From: Clostridiales bacterium
Lineage (GTDB): Bacteria; Bacillota; Clostridia; Christensenellales; Aristaeellaceae
Length of the DNA stretch: 14,061 nt
Assembly: GCA_004555155.1 (NCBI GenBank)
Contig: SFJH01000043.1
Location: 1 to 14,061 of the forward strand
Reading direction: 5' to 3'
Of the stretch, positions 6,541 through 13,332 are shown piece after piece. The translations under genes were made by a program, and so were the position numbers. Below the pieces are notes generated by a model that worked only from the letters and a program-made list of their open reading frames with translations, was not told the DNA's origin and did not search any database. Each line of letters starts with the position of its first letter. Position 1 is the stretch's first letter.

Positions 6541-7236
6541 TTACAGAAGGATCTCACGGTTGGTCAGATAGGCGATATCGCCGCGCCCGGCGATGAAGCG
6601 GCAGAATTCCTCCAGATTCCTCCACCCGTCGCCCGCGTCGAACTCATAGCTGTGGCCCCAGATGTAGAACAGCTGCGGCGTCTCCGGCTGAAGGCCGACG
6701 AACCGCTCGCCCAGCGCAAACAGCTCCTCAAACCGGATGCAGTGCACGGTGGGATCCAGCCGGAGCAGGTTTTCCGGCAGGTCGAACCGGCCCGTGGACG
6801 TGATGGTGCGGGCGTAGCGCACGCCGGTGCGCCGGCCGAGGATCTCCGCCACGCGGTCGTCGTTGTTCACGCCGCCGCAGGGATAGGCCATGCCCGCCAC
6901 CGGGCCGCCGGTCAGCCGCTCCAGCGCGAGCCGATCCTGCTCCACCTGGCGGACGATCTCCTCCTCGTCCAGCTGCGTCAGATTCGGGTGGGTCAGCGTG
7001 TGCACGGCGACCTCGTGGCCCCGGTACAGCGACGCGACCTCGCCGGGATCGATCTTGTCGTGGCGCACCCGCTCGCCGGCCACCGTCAGCTCGCCCGCGC
7101 GCCCCAGCAGTCCGGAGTTGACGTTGAACGTGCCGCGCAGCCCATAGCGGTTGAACAGCGCCGTCAGCCGCCGGTCCTGGGTCACGCCGTCGTCGAAGCT
7201 GAAGGTCACCGCCTTCATTTTTCCGCAGAAATTCAT
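6541..7236 (-). CDS. Polysaccharide deacetylase (CE4 family), cytoplasmic-looking
   Basis: 231 residues from ATG 7236, 6 nt after a GGGGGAG ribosome site. NodB-fold motifs are visible: SFDDG (D15 catalytic base, D16 metal ligand), HTLTH (H79, H83 completing the metal triad), AYPCGG (118-122, the RxPY-type motif but without the usual arginine), and WGHSYEF with H195 as the likely catalytic histidine. CE4 enzymes remove acetyl groups from chitin-like sugars, peptidoglycan or xylan. No signal peptide or membrane helix is present, so either the substrate is a small intracellular sugar or export is non-classical. Domain length is normal. It follows the CarD gene by 64 nt, and its ribosome site takes part in an inverted repeat. 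Confidence 0.87.
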   Translation of the reverse strand: MNFCGKMKAVTFSFDDGVTQDRRLTALFNRYGLRGTFNVNSGLLGRAGELTVAGERVRHDKIDPGEVASLYRGHEVAVHTLTHPNLTQLDEEEIVRQVEQDRLALERLTGGPVAGMAYPCGGVNNDDRVAEILGRRTGVRYARTITSTGRFDLPENLLRLDPTVHCIRFEELFALGERFVGLQPETPQLFYIWGHSYEFDAGDGWRNLEEFCRFIAGRGDIAYLTNREILL

Positions 7237-7246
7237 CGAAATCTCC

Positions 7247-7289
7247 CCCTTTCGCCGTCCCTATGATACCACAGAATCCCGCGAAAGGG
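7247..7289 (-). promoter_or_regulatory. Deacetylase promoter inside an inverted repeat that overlaps the ribosome site
   Basis: On the minus strand an extended -10, TGGTATCAT (hexamer complement at 7263-7268), gives a start near 7256; the -35 is poor. The arms CCCTTTCGC/GCGAAAGGG (7281-7289 and 7247-7255) flank it with a 25-nt gap. The downstream arm overlaps the GGGGGAG ribosome site, and two G-U pairs could extend the stem across it. RNA started at the internal promoter would lack the upstream arm, while read-through RNA from carD would contain both. Confidence 0.45.
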
Positions 7290-7300
7290 AACCACCTGCA

Positions 7301-7834
7301 TCAAATCCCGGTCAGATCCAGCTTTTGCCCGGCGCAGGCGTCCTCTCCGGCGACCATCCTGAGAAACTCCCCGTGATTCACGTTCAGGATGTAGCGAAAC
7401 AGCGGATACAATCGCTTCTCCGCGCTGGTGAGAACCTTCTCGTCCGCCTCGGAGAACTTCTGTCCGGCGCTCAGCTTTTCCGCGCGGCGGCGGGCCACCG
7501 TGCGGATCAGGCCGATCAGCTCCCGGGGGTGATTGCGGTTGAGCAGGTCGGCGTACTCCTTCTTGCGGATCATCGGGCTGTCGATCCACGCAACCCGGAT
7601 GGATTCGTCGCGCAGCATCTCCCACAGCTCCTCCGCCGTGAACGCCCGGCGCAGCCGGGATTCATCGGCGCCCACCGGCACATACACCGTGGAATTGGAC
7701 GGCGACTCCTCATACAGCGGCTTGAGCACATAATAGTCGATGCGCTCGCGGTCAAGGAAGGGCATCCTGCGGACGTCCTGCACCCGGCAGACGTCGGTCT
7801 GGTTGTAGAGCACGATGTCGTTGACTTCAAACAT
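7301..7834 (-). CDS. CarD/CdnL-family RNA polymerase-binding transcription factor
   Basis: 177 residues from ATG 7834 (GAGG 8 nt upstream; the GTG at 7843 touches the ribosome site). The N-terminus MFEVNDIVLYNQTDVCRVQDV is the Tudor-like CarD/TRCF RNA polymerase beta-interaction domain, extending through YYVLKPLYEESPSNSTVYVPV to about residue 55. The rest is a helical domain (ELWEMLRD, RRRAEKLSAGQKFSEADEKVL) as in CarD C-terminal DNA-binding halves. Members stabilise open promoter complexes, often at rRNA promoters. The length is near the usual 160-170. It is the first gene after a very strong promoter and is followed by the deacetylase gene. Confidence 0.88.
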   Translation of the reverse strand: MFEVNDIVLYNQTDVCRVQDVRRMPFLDRERIDYYVLKPLYEESPSNSTVYVPVGADESRLRRAFTAEELWEMLRDESIRVAWIDSPMIRKKEYADLLNRNHPRELIGLIRTVARRRAEKLSAGQKFSEADEKVLTSAEKRLYPLFRYILNVNHGEFLRMVAGEDACAGQKLDLTGI

Positions 7835-7936
7835 GATTTTCACCTCTTCCCGGATCTCCCAAAAGACAAAAAGCGGCCGCCGATAACTGGCAGAAGGTTT
7901 TCAGTCATCGACGACCCGCACGTTGAATCTACCCTT

Positions 7937-7965
7937 ATTATACCAAATTTCATCGATTTTTTCAA
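7937..7965 (-). promoter_or_regulatory. Promoter of the CarD-family gene
   Basis: TTGAAA (-35, 7960-7965), a 17-bp spacer, and TATAAT (-10, 7937-7942) preceded by TGG (extended -10), all on the minus strand. The predicted start is near 7930, giving a leader of about 95 nt. This is the best-matching promoter in the window. Confidence 0.85.
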
Positions 7966-8002
7966 TCAATCAGCACATATCTTTAACGTTATGTAGCCTA
8001 AC

Positions 8003-8019
8003 GCGCATCCTTCATGCGC
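8003..8019. other. Small stem-loop between the xylB terminator and carD promoter
   Basis: GCGCAT (8003-8008), loop CCTTC, ATGCGC (8014-8019): a perfect 6-bp stem. No T-run follows on the minus strand, so it is not a second intrinsic terminator by itself. It could be a backup hairpin or an operator upstream of the carD promoter. Confidence 0.3.
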
Positions 8020-8028
8020 TGAAGCGAC

Positions 8029-8060
8029 AAAAAACCCGGCCGCCTTGCGCAGCCGGGTTT
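8029..8060 (-). terminator. Intrinsic terminator of the der-plsY-xylB operon
   Basis: AAACCCGGC (8032-8040) pairs with GCCGGGTTT (8052-8060) as a 9-bp stem with an 11-nt loop. On the minus strand it runs into TTTTTT (8029-8034), a full U-tract. It begins 14 nt after the xylB stop. Confidence 0.9.
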
Positions 8061-8074
8061 CTGCCGTTCCGGGA

Positions 8075-9595
8075 TCAGTAGCCCTTCGACGCGCTGAGGT
8101 CATACACGGGCTTCAGCGCCGGGTAGAGCTTCGAATAGATTTCAAAGGAATCCATATAGGCCTTGCGGTTTTCGCGGTTGGGGAGCGTCTCGGTCTCCAC
8201 ATGGACGATGCTCGCGGCCTCGCTGAGGTTCTTCCACACGCCCACGCCCACGCCGGCCACCATGATTGCGCCGTAAGCGCCGCCCTCGCTGGCCGCGGAC
8301 ATGGTGTACACCGGCAGGTCGAACACGTCCGCCTGAATCTGCCGCCACAGCGGCGAGGCGCTGCCGCCGCCGGAGGTATACACCTTCTCGCACTTCGCAA
8401 AGCCCGCCATCAGGTCGATCACCTGCTTGAGCGAATAGGTCACGCCCTCCATCACCGCGCGGGTGAGATCGGCGCGCGCCGTGTTCAGGCTCAGGCCGTA
8501 GAACGCGCCCCGGGCGTTGGGATCGGGATAGGGACAGCGCTCGCCGGTGAGATACGGCGTAAAGATCACGCCGTTCGCGCCGGGCCGGGACTGCGCGGCC
8601 TCCTCGCCCATCAGATCATAGACGTTCCGGCCGGAGGCCTTCGCCGCCGCGACGCTGTGCTGGCACAGCTCGTCGCGGTACCAGCGGTACGCGCCGCCGG
8701 AGGTCAGCGGACAGCCCAGGCTGTGCCACAGGCCGGGCTCGTTGTTGCAGAACATCTGCAGATCGCCGTTGGGATTGGCGTGGAAGGCGTCCAGTCCCAT
8801 GGAGACGTTGCCCGCCGTGCCGATCACCACGCCCAGAATCCCCGGGCGCACCAGTCCCGCGCCGGTGGTCTGGATCACCGCGTCGCCGCCGCCGAAGTAG
8901 ACGTTCAGTCCCTCCGGCAGACCCGTGCGCGCCGCGGCCTCCCGGGTGACCTGCCCGGCCAGCTCGGTGGATTCGTGCGCCTCGGGGAAGATCGACCGGT
9001 CCAGTCCGGCGATTTCGATCAGCGCGTCGCTCCAGCGGCGGTTCCTCGTGTCGAAGAAGCCGGTGCCGGACGCGTCGGACACGTCGATGCCCAGCTCGCC
9101 CGTCAGCCGGTAGCGGATGTAATCCTTGGGGCAGACGAACGCCCGCATCCGCTCAAAGTTCTCCGGCTCCTCGTCGCGCAGCCAGAGGATCTTGCCGCCG
9201 GTATAGCCGGTGAGCATGCGGTTGTTGGTGTATTCCAGCAGATTCCCCGCGCGGGCGGCGATCCACTCGCACTGCCTTTCCGTGCGCTGGTCGCACCAGA
9301 GGATCGCCGGGCGAATCACCTCGCCGCGGGCGTCCAGCGCCACCAGCCCGTGCATCTGCCCGGAAAAGCTGACGCCCGCCAGCGCGCTCTTGTCGACCTT
9401 CGGCAGGATCTCGTTCAGCCCGCGCACGCAGGCCTCGAACCAGTCCTCCGGGTTCTGCTCCGCCCAGCCGGGGCGGGGCGTATACAGCGGATACTCCTGC
9501 GTGGACGAGGCCAGCACGCGGCCCTCCCCGTCGGCGGCGATGCACTTCGCGCCGGACGTGCCCACGTCCAGCCCGATCAGAATTTTCCTGGCCAT
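8075..9595 (-). CDS. xylB: Xylulokinase (FGGY carbohydrate kinase)
   Basis: 506 residues from ATG 9595, with AAGGAG 5 nt upstream; the frame stays open to 10060 but overlaps plsY there. It phosphorylates D-xylulose to xylulose 5-phosphate for the pentose phosphate pathway. Visible: phosphate-1 loop DVGTSGAK (10-17), SFSGQMHG (76-83, the XylB-type substrate motif), LWCDQRT (99-105), DVSDASGTG (171-179), GGGDAV with catalytic base D238 (aligning with D233 of E. coli XylB), GVVIGTAGNVS and TSGGGSASPLW (adenosine/phosphate-2). Length is typical. It starts 11 nt after the plsY stop and its ribosome site abuts that stop, so it is coupled to plsY. No xylose isomerase or transporter is nearby. Other FGGY substrates are possible, but GQMHG favours xylulose. 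Confidence 0.92.
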   Translation of the reverse strand: MARKILIGLDVGTSGAKCIAADGEGRVLASSTQEYPLYTPRPGWAEQNPEDWFEACVRGLNEILPKVDKSALAGVSFSGQMHGLVALDARGEVIRPAILWCDQRTERQCEWIAARAGNLLEYTNNRMLTGYTGGKILWLRDEEPENFERMRAFVCPKDYIRYRLTGELGIDVSDASGTGFFDTRNRRWSDALIEIAGLDRSIFPEAHESTELAGQVTREAAARTGLPEGLNVYFGGGDAVIQTTGAGLVRPGILGVVIGTAGNVSMGLDAFHANPNGDLQMFCNNEPGLWHSLGCPLTSGGAYRWYRDELCQHSVAAAKASGRNVYDLMGEEAAQSRPGANGVIFTPYLTGERCPYPDPNARGAFYGLSLNTARADLTRAVMEGVTYSLKQVIDLMAGFAKCEKVYTSGGGSASPLWRQIQADVFDLPVYTMSAASEGGAYGAIMVAGVGVGVWKNLSEAASIVHVETETLPNRENRKAYMDSFEIYSKLYPALKPVYDLSASKGY

Positions 9596-9606
9596 GGCGG
9601 CTCCTT

Positions 9607-10272
9607 TCACTTCTTCGCACGCTTCTCGCGGTGCTTGCGCATGTATTCCTTTGAAATATGGGTGATCCTGCCGAAGTTCAGCTTGTTCTCCCTGCGGTGA
9701 ACGAGGCGCGCGATGTTCGACCTGTGGCAGAAGATCGACAGCAGCATGGCGGCGACGGCAAAACTCATGAACATCAGCCGGTTCGCGCCCTCCGGCAGAT
9801 AGATCCAGAACAGCACCGGATAGGAAAGCGACGCGACCAGCGAGCCCAGCGACATCATCCGCGTGACCGCCACGATCGCCAGCACGATCACCGCCAGCCA
9901 CGGCGCCACCGGCGTGCAGATCACAAACGTGACGCCCAGCGACGTGGCGATGCCCTTGCCGCCCTTGAAGCCCATGAACGCCGGGAAGTCGTGGCCCAGC
10001 ACGGCGAAGAAGCCGCCCAGCAGCATGCCCGCGTCGCCGCCCAGCAGCTTGCCGATCCACGCGGCCAGCACGCCCTTCAGGCAGTCGCCCACCAGCGTGA
10101 TGACGCTGGGAATCCAGCCCAGCGTGCGCAGCACGTTGGTGGTGCCGGCATTGCCGCTGCCGGTCTTGCGGATGTCCAGATTGCCGTAGAACCGGGCGAT
10201 CAGCACGCCCACCGGTATGCCGCCCAGCAGATAGCCGATCAGCGCGGACAGGATCAGAAAGAGGATGTTCAC
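9607..10272 (-). CDS. plsY: Acyl-phosphate:glycerol-3-phosphate acyltransferase PlsY
   Basis: 221 residues from a GTG start at 10272 with a strong AAGGAGGG site 5 nt upstream. This integral membrane enzyme transfers acyl groups from acyl-phosphate to glycerol 3-phosphate, the first step of phospholipid synthesis. The family motifs are present: GSGNAGTTN (38-46), GFKGGKGIATSLG (101-113) and FCHRSNIARL (181-190). About five hydrophobic helices can be seen, with a basic cytoplasmic tail (EYMRKHREKRAKK). It lies 33 nt downstream of der and 11 nt upstream of xylB in one operon; der-plsY adjacency is common in Firmicutes. Confidence 0.96.
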   Translation of the reverse strand: MNILFLILSALIGYLLGGIPVGVLIARFYGNLDIRKTGSGNAGTTNVLRTLGWIPSVITLVGDCLKGVLAAWIGKLLGGDAGMLLGGFFAVLGHDFPAFMGFKGGKGIATSLGVTFVICTPVAPWLAVIVLAIVAVTRMMSLGSLVASLSYPVLFWIYLPEGANRLMFMSFAVAAMLLSIFCHRSNIARLVHRRENKLNFGRITHISKEYMRKHREKRAKK

Positions 10273-10305
10273 AATATCCCTCCTTTATGGGAACGTCCCC
10301 CGGCG

Positions 10306-11637
10306 TCAGTCCTCCTTCTTCTGCTTTTCGCGAAGGATGAACCTCAGCGGCGTGCCCTCGAAGCCGAAGGCCTTGCGGAACTGCTTCTCCAGATAGCGCT
10401 CGTAGGAGAAGTGCATCAGCGTCTGATCGTTGACGAACATCACAAACGTGGGCGGATTCGTCTCCTGCTGCGTGGCGTAGTAGATCTTGAGCCTGCGCCC
10501 CGACGTGGCCGGGGGCTGCAGGGCGGCCTGCGCGTCGGTCAGGATGTCGTTGAGCAGGCCGGTGGTGATTCTCCGGCTGGCCTGTTCATAGACGGCCTTC
10601 ACCGTCTCCAGCACGCGGTCCGTGCGCTGGCCCGTCAGCGCCGAGATGAACAGCACCGGCGCGTAGGCCATGAACTTCAGATCCCCGCGCACCTTGGCGA
10701 TGTACTCGTTCATGGTGCCGGTGTCCTTCTCGATGGCGTCCCACTTGTTGATGACGATGATGGCGGCCTTGCCCTGCTCGTCGATATAGCCGGCGATCTT
10801 GGCGTCCTGCTCGGTCACGCCCTTGGTGGCGTCGATGACCATCAGCGCCACGTCGCAGCGGTCGATGGCCGCCAGCGCGCGCACGATGGAGAACCGCTCC
10901 AGCGACTGATACTCGATGGCGCGCTTTCTGCGGATGCCCGCCGTGTCGATGAGCACGTAGTCCTGTCCGTCCGGCGCGGTGAAGCGGGTGTCGATGGCGT
11001 CGCGGGTGGTGCCGGCGATGTCGGAGACCATCACGCGCTCCTCGCCCAGCAGCCGGTTCACCAGCGACGACTTGCCCACGTTGGGCTTGCCCGCCACGGC
11101 GATCTGAATCGCGTCCGGGCGCTCCGGCTCCGCCTCGGGGTCGGGGAAGTGCCTGCACAGCTCCTCCAGCATATCGCCGAAGTTCAGCAGGTTCACCGAC
11201 GAGATGCCGATGGGATCGCCGATGCCCAGGTTGTAGAACTCATAGATGTTGTCCATCATGCGGATGTTGTCCACCTTGTTGACCACCAGCATGACCGGCT
11301 TGCCGCTGCGCCGCAGCATGTCCGCCACGGATTCGTCGTCCGCGGTCATGCCGCTTTTGCCGTCGACGAAGAACAGGATCACGTCGCAGGTCTCGATGGC
11401 GATCTCCGCCTGGCGGCGCATCTGGGACAGCAGCGGGTCGTCCGACTGGGGATCGATTCCGCCGGTGTCGATCAGCGTAAATTTGTAGTTCTGCCATTCG
11501 CAGTCGGCGTAGACGCGGTCGCGGGTCACGCCGGGCGTGTCCTCCACGATCGCGATGCGGTGACCGGCCATCTGATTGAAAAAGGTGGACTTGCCCACGT
11601 TGGGCCGTCCCACGATTGCCACAAGCGGTTTTGCCAT
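10306..11637 (-). CDS. der: Ribosome-assembly GTPase Der (EngA)
   Basis: 443 residues from ATG 11637, GGAGG 5 nt upstream; a TTG at 11649 is in frame but lies at the ribosome site. Der acts in 50S subunit assembly in the cytoplasm. Two tandem GTPase domains are clear: first GRPNVGKS (10-17), DTGG (57-60), NKVD (120-123); second GKPNVGKS (183-190), DTAG (231-234), NKWD (297-300) and ISALTG (331-336). A C-terminal KH-like domain follows (about 350-440, with LKIYYATQQETNPPTFVMFVN). Both switch threonines (GVTRD, GTTRD) are present. First gene of the der-plsY-xylB operon. Confidence 0.97.
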   Translation of the reverse strand: MAKPLVAIVGRPNVGKSTFFNQMAGHRIAIVEDTPGVTRDRVYADCEWQNYKFTLIDTGGIDPQSDDPLLSQMRRQAEIAIETCDVILFFVDGKSGMTADDESVADMLRRSGKPVMLVVNKVDNIRMMDNIYEFYNLGIGDPIGISSVNLLNFGDMLEELCRHFPDPEAEPERPDAIQIAVAGKPNVGKSSLVNRLLGEERVMVSDIAGTTRDAIDTRFTAPDGQDYVLIDTAGIRRKRAIEYQSLERFSIVRALAAIDRCDVALMVIDATKGVTEQDAKIAGYIDEQGKAAIIVINKWDAIEKDTGTMNEYIAKVRGDLKFMAYAPVLFISALTGQRTDRVLETVKAVYEQASRRITTGLLNDILTDAQAALQPPATSGRRLKIYYATQQETNPPTFVMFVNDQTLMHFSYERYLEKQFRKAFGFEGTPLRFILREKQKKED

Positions 11638-11703
11638 AATAACCTCCAAAGCGCGGCAGCGCGCGCCGCTCTCATTCTGTCAAACTATTCTAACCCTATT
11701 ATA

Positions 11704-11732
11704 ATTATACCTGAAAACCGCCCGGAAATCAA
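11704..11732 (-). promoter_or_regulatory. Promoter of the der-plsY-xylB operon
   Basis: TTGATT (-35, 11727-11732), 17 bp, TATAAT (-10, 11704-11709) on the minus strand. The predicted start is near 11697, giving a leader of about 60 nt that ends in a GC-rich stretch able to form a GCGGC/GCCGC stem just before the der ribosome site. Confidence 0.8.
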
Positions 11733-11744
11733 CCATGAACCACA

Positions 11745-11769
11745 AAAGCCCGGCAGAATGCCGGACTTT
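11745..11769 (-). terminator. Terminator of the DUF512 gene
   Basis: AAAGcCCGGC (11745-11754) pairs with GCCGGaCTTT (11760-11769), ten positions with one C/A mismatch and a 5-nt loop. On the minus strand it leads into TTTT then GTGG. It starts just after the DUF512 stop codon (11773-11775) and just before the der -35 box. Confidence 0.65.
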
Positions 11770-11772
11770 CGC

Positions 11773-13080
11773 CTATCTTCCCACGGTCATCAGCGCCTCC
11801 AGCAGCTGATCGCCCCGCCGTCCCACGGGCACCACGGGCCTTCCCAGCGCCGCGCAGACCGCTTCCAGCGTCATATCGTCCAGGAACCGGTCGCCCTCCG
11901 AGCGCAGCATGCACTCGGTGATCAGCACCGCGTCGCAGTCGACGTTTCGCATCCGGTCGATCAGATCCCGACCGACAATCAGTCCCGACACGGTGACGTT
12001 CGGCCCGAAGAACCGGTTCTCCACCGGCACGACCTCCACCGCCGCCCCCGAAACCGGATGCTCCCCGATCAGTCTTGTCAGAAACGGCGCGGCCGACACG
12101 CCGCAGGCCACCGCCAGCTTCACGCCGCCGCCCGAAGCCCTGTCGGCCTCGGGAAGCTCCGCCCACGCGGCGGAAAACTCCGTCTCCAGCAGCCTGAGCA
12201 TGCCCACGCCGTCGTCGATCTGGCCGTAGTCCTCATATTCCTCGTCCGCGGGCACCTCGACGCCCGCCTGCAGATAGAACTCGTCCGACGGGAACACGAA
12301 CCGCGTGCCCCGCTCCTCGAGCAGCCTCCTCCGCCAGACCTCCGCCTGATCGAGCACCGCCCGGGCCTCCTCCGGCGCGTACTTGCGCAGCTCCGGCAGC
12401 CCCTCGCGGTGGTTCGTCAGCCCCACCGGCACCAGCGCCAGCGAAAGCGCCCCCGGCAGCGCGGTCAGCGCGCGGATGGTCTCCTCCAGCGCCGGCCCGT
12501 CGTTCAGGCCCGGGCACAGCACCGCCTGACAGTGGAATTCGATCCCGCCGTCGGACAGCTTCTTCAGCTGCGCCATCAGCTTCTCCGCCCGGGGCGTGCC
12601 CAGAATCCGCGCGCGCAGCGCGGGATCGGCGGCGTGCACGGAGATGTAGATCGGCGAGGCGTGGCGCGCGATGATCCGGTCCAGCTCCCGGTCGGACACA
12701 TTGGTCAGCGTCACATAGTTGCCCATCATCAGGCTCATGCGCCAGTCGTCGTCCTTCACGCGCATGGTCTCGCGCACGTGATGCGGCAGCTGATCCACAA
12801 AGCAGAACAGACACCGGTTGCAGCACATGCGCACGCCCGACATCATCGGCGTGTCAAAGTTCAGCCCCAGCGGCGCGTACTCGCCCTTCGCGGCCCGCAG
12901 CGCCAGCTCCGCGCCGTCGCGCAGCACCGTCAGCGTCAGCCGTCGCTCGGCGCTCAGCGCCTGATAGTCCAGAAAGTCGATCACGACCTCCCCGTTGATG
13001 CGAACCAGCCGGTCTCCGGCCCGGACGCCCGCCCGCTCCGCCGGACTTCCCGGATCCACCGATGCAATGATATGCGACAT
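11773..13080 (-). CDS. DUF512 protein: PDZ plus radical-SAM-like FeS protein
   Basis: 435 residues from ATG 13080, with GGAGGG 3 nt upstream. The N-terminal PDZ-like domain (about 1-65) has GSPAERAGVRAGDRLVRING. A radical-SAM-like cluster motif follows, C86-x3-C90-x2-C93 in CCNRCLFCFVDQLP, then RVKDDDWRMSLMMGNYVTLTN (103-123), IYISVHA and a DUF512 C-terminal half (SDEFYL, FFGPNVTVSGLIVGRDL). The family is widespread in Clostridia and often lies beside der and plsY, as here. The biochemical role is not established to my knowledge; a function in cell-envelope or ribosome-linked processes would be a guess. Both the promoter and the terminator are its own. Confidence 0.9.
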   Translation of the reverse strand: MSHIIASVDPGSPAERAGVRAGDRLVRINGEVVIDFLDYQALSAERRLTLTVLRDGAELALRAAKGEYAPLGLNFDTPMMSGVRMCCNRCLFCFVDQLPHHVRETMRVKDDDWRMSLMMGNYVTLTNVSDRELDRIIARHASPIYISVHAADPALRARILGTPRAEKLMAQLKKLSDGGIEFHCQAVLCPGLNDGPALEETIRALTALPGALSLALVPVGLTNHREGLPELRKYAPEEARAVLDQAEVWRRRLLEERGTRFVFPSDEFYLQAGVEVPADEEYEDYGQIDDGVGMLRLLETEFSAAWAELPEADRASGGGVKLAVACGVSAAPFLTRLIGEHPVSGAAVEVVPVENRFFGPNVTVSGLIVGRDLIDRMRNVDCDAVLITECMLRSEGDRFLDDMTLEAVCAALGRPVVPVGRRGDQLLEALMTVGR

Positions 13081-13112
13081 ACGCCCTCCAGAATCGAAAA
13101 ACTTCCGATCAT

Positions 13113-13141
13113 ATTATGGCGCATTTTGCTGCAAACGTCAA
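13113..13141 (-). promoter_or_regulatory. Promoter of the DUF512 gene
   Basis: TTGACG (-35, 13136-13141), 17 bp, CATAAT (-10, 13113-13118) on the minus strand. The predicted start is near 13106 with a leader of about 25 nt. It is divergent from the ppdK promoter about 75 bp away. Confidence 0.8.
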
Positions 13142-13216
13142 TACCGGGCAACGAAAAAAGTCGGCCTTTTGTGCGCTTCCCATGAATAAAAGAAGTGTTT
13201 ATTTACCAGAATATAC

Positions 13217-13245
13217 TTGTAAAATCACACAAACTGCTGTATAAT
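13217..13245 (+). promoter_or_regulatory. Promoter of ppdK
   Basis: TTGTAA (-35, 13217-13222), 17 bp, TATAAT (-10, 13240-13245), in the only long AT-rich stretch near the gene. The predicted start is near 13252, three bases before the leader hairpin, giving a leader of about 80 nt. Confidence 0.8.
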
Positions 13246-13254
13246 AAATTGCTT

Positions 13255-13289
13255 CAACCCGACGGCTGCGCTTTTCAGCCGTCGGGTTG
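13255..13289 (+). promoter_or_regulatory. Perfect 14-bp stem-loop at the 5' end of the ppdK leader
   Basis: CAACCCGACGGCTG (13255-13268) and CAGCCGTCGGGTTG (13276-13289) pair perfectly around a CGCTTTT loop. No T-run follows (CGACCCCCC instead), so it is not an intrinsic terminator. Its place at the predicted transcript start suggests a 5' mRNA-stabilising hairpin or a protein-binding leader element for a highly expressed gene. Confidence 0.65.
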
Positions 13290-13332
13290 CGACCCCCCAC
13301 TTCTACAAATAGGATCGAGGAGGATGATTACC

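Noticed and set aside
7866..7885. GCGGCCGC followed by a T-rich run on the minus strand in the carD leader, as an attenuator
   Set aside because: The palindrome has no loop, and only a stem of about 3 bp can form around it, too weak for termination.
8075..10060. xylB extended upstream to 661 residues
   Set aside because: The extension overlaps plsY in another frame and is compositionally nonsense. ATG 9595 has a good ribosome site and starts exactly at the FGGY fold.
13151..13178. AAAAG-TCGGC-CTTTT in the ppdK/DUF512 divergent region as a terminator
   Set aside because: The stem is only five A/T-rich pairs, no gene ends there, and it lies between two divergent promoters.
9658..13185. A plus-strand open frame of 1175 codons across plsY, der and DUF512
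   Set aside because: It crosses three recognisable genes, their promoters and a terminator, and its translation is Gln/His/Arg/Ala-rich with no motif.
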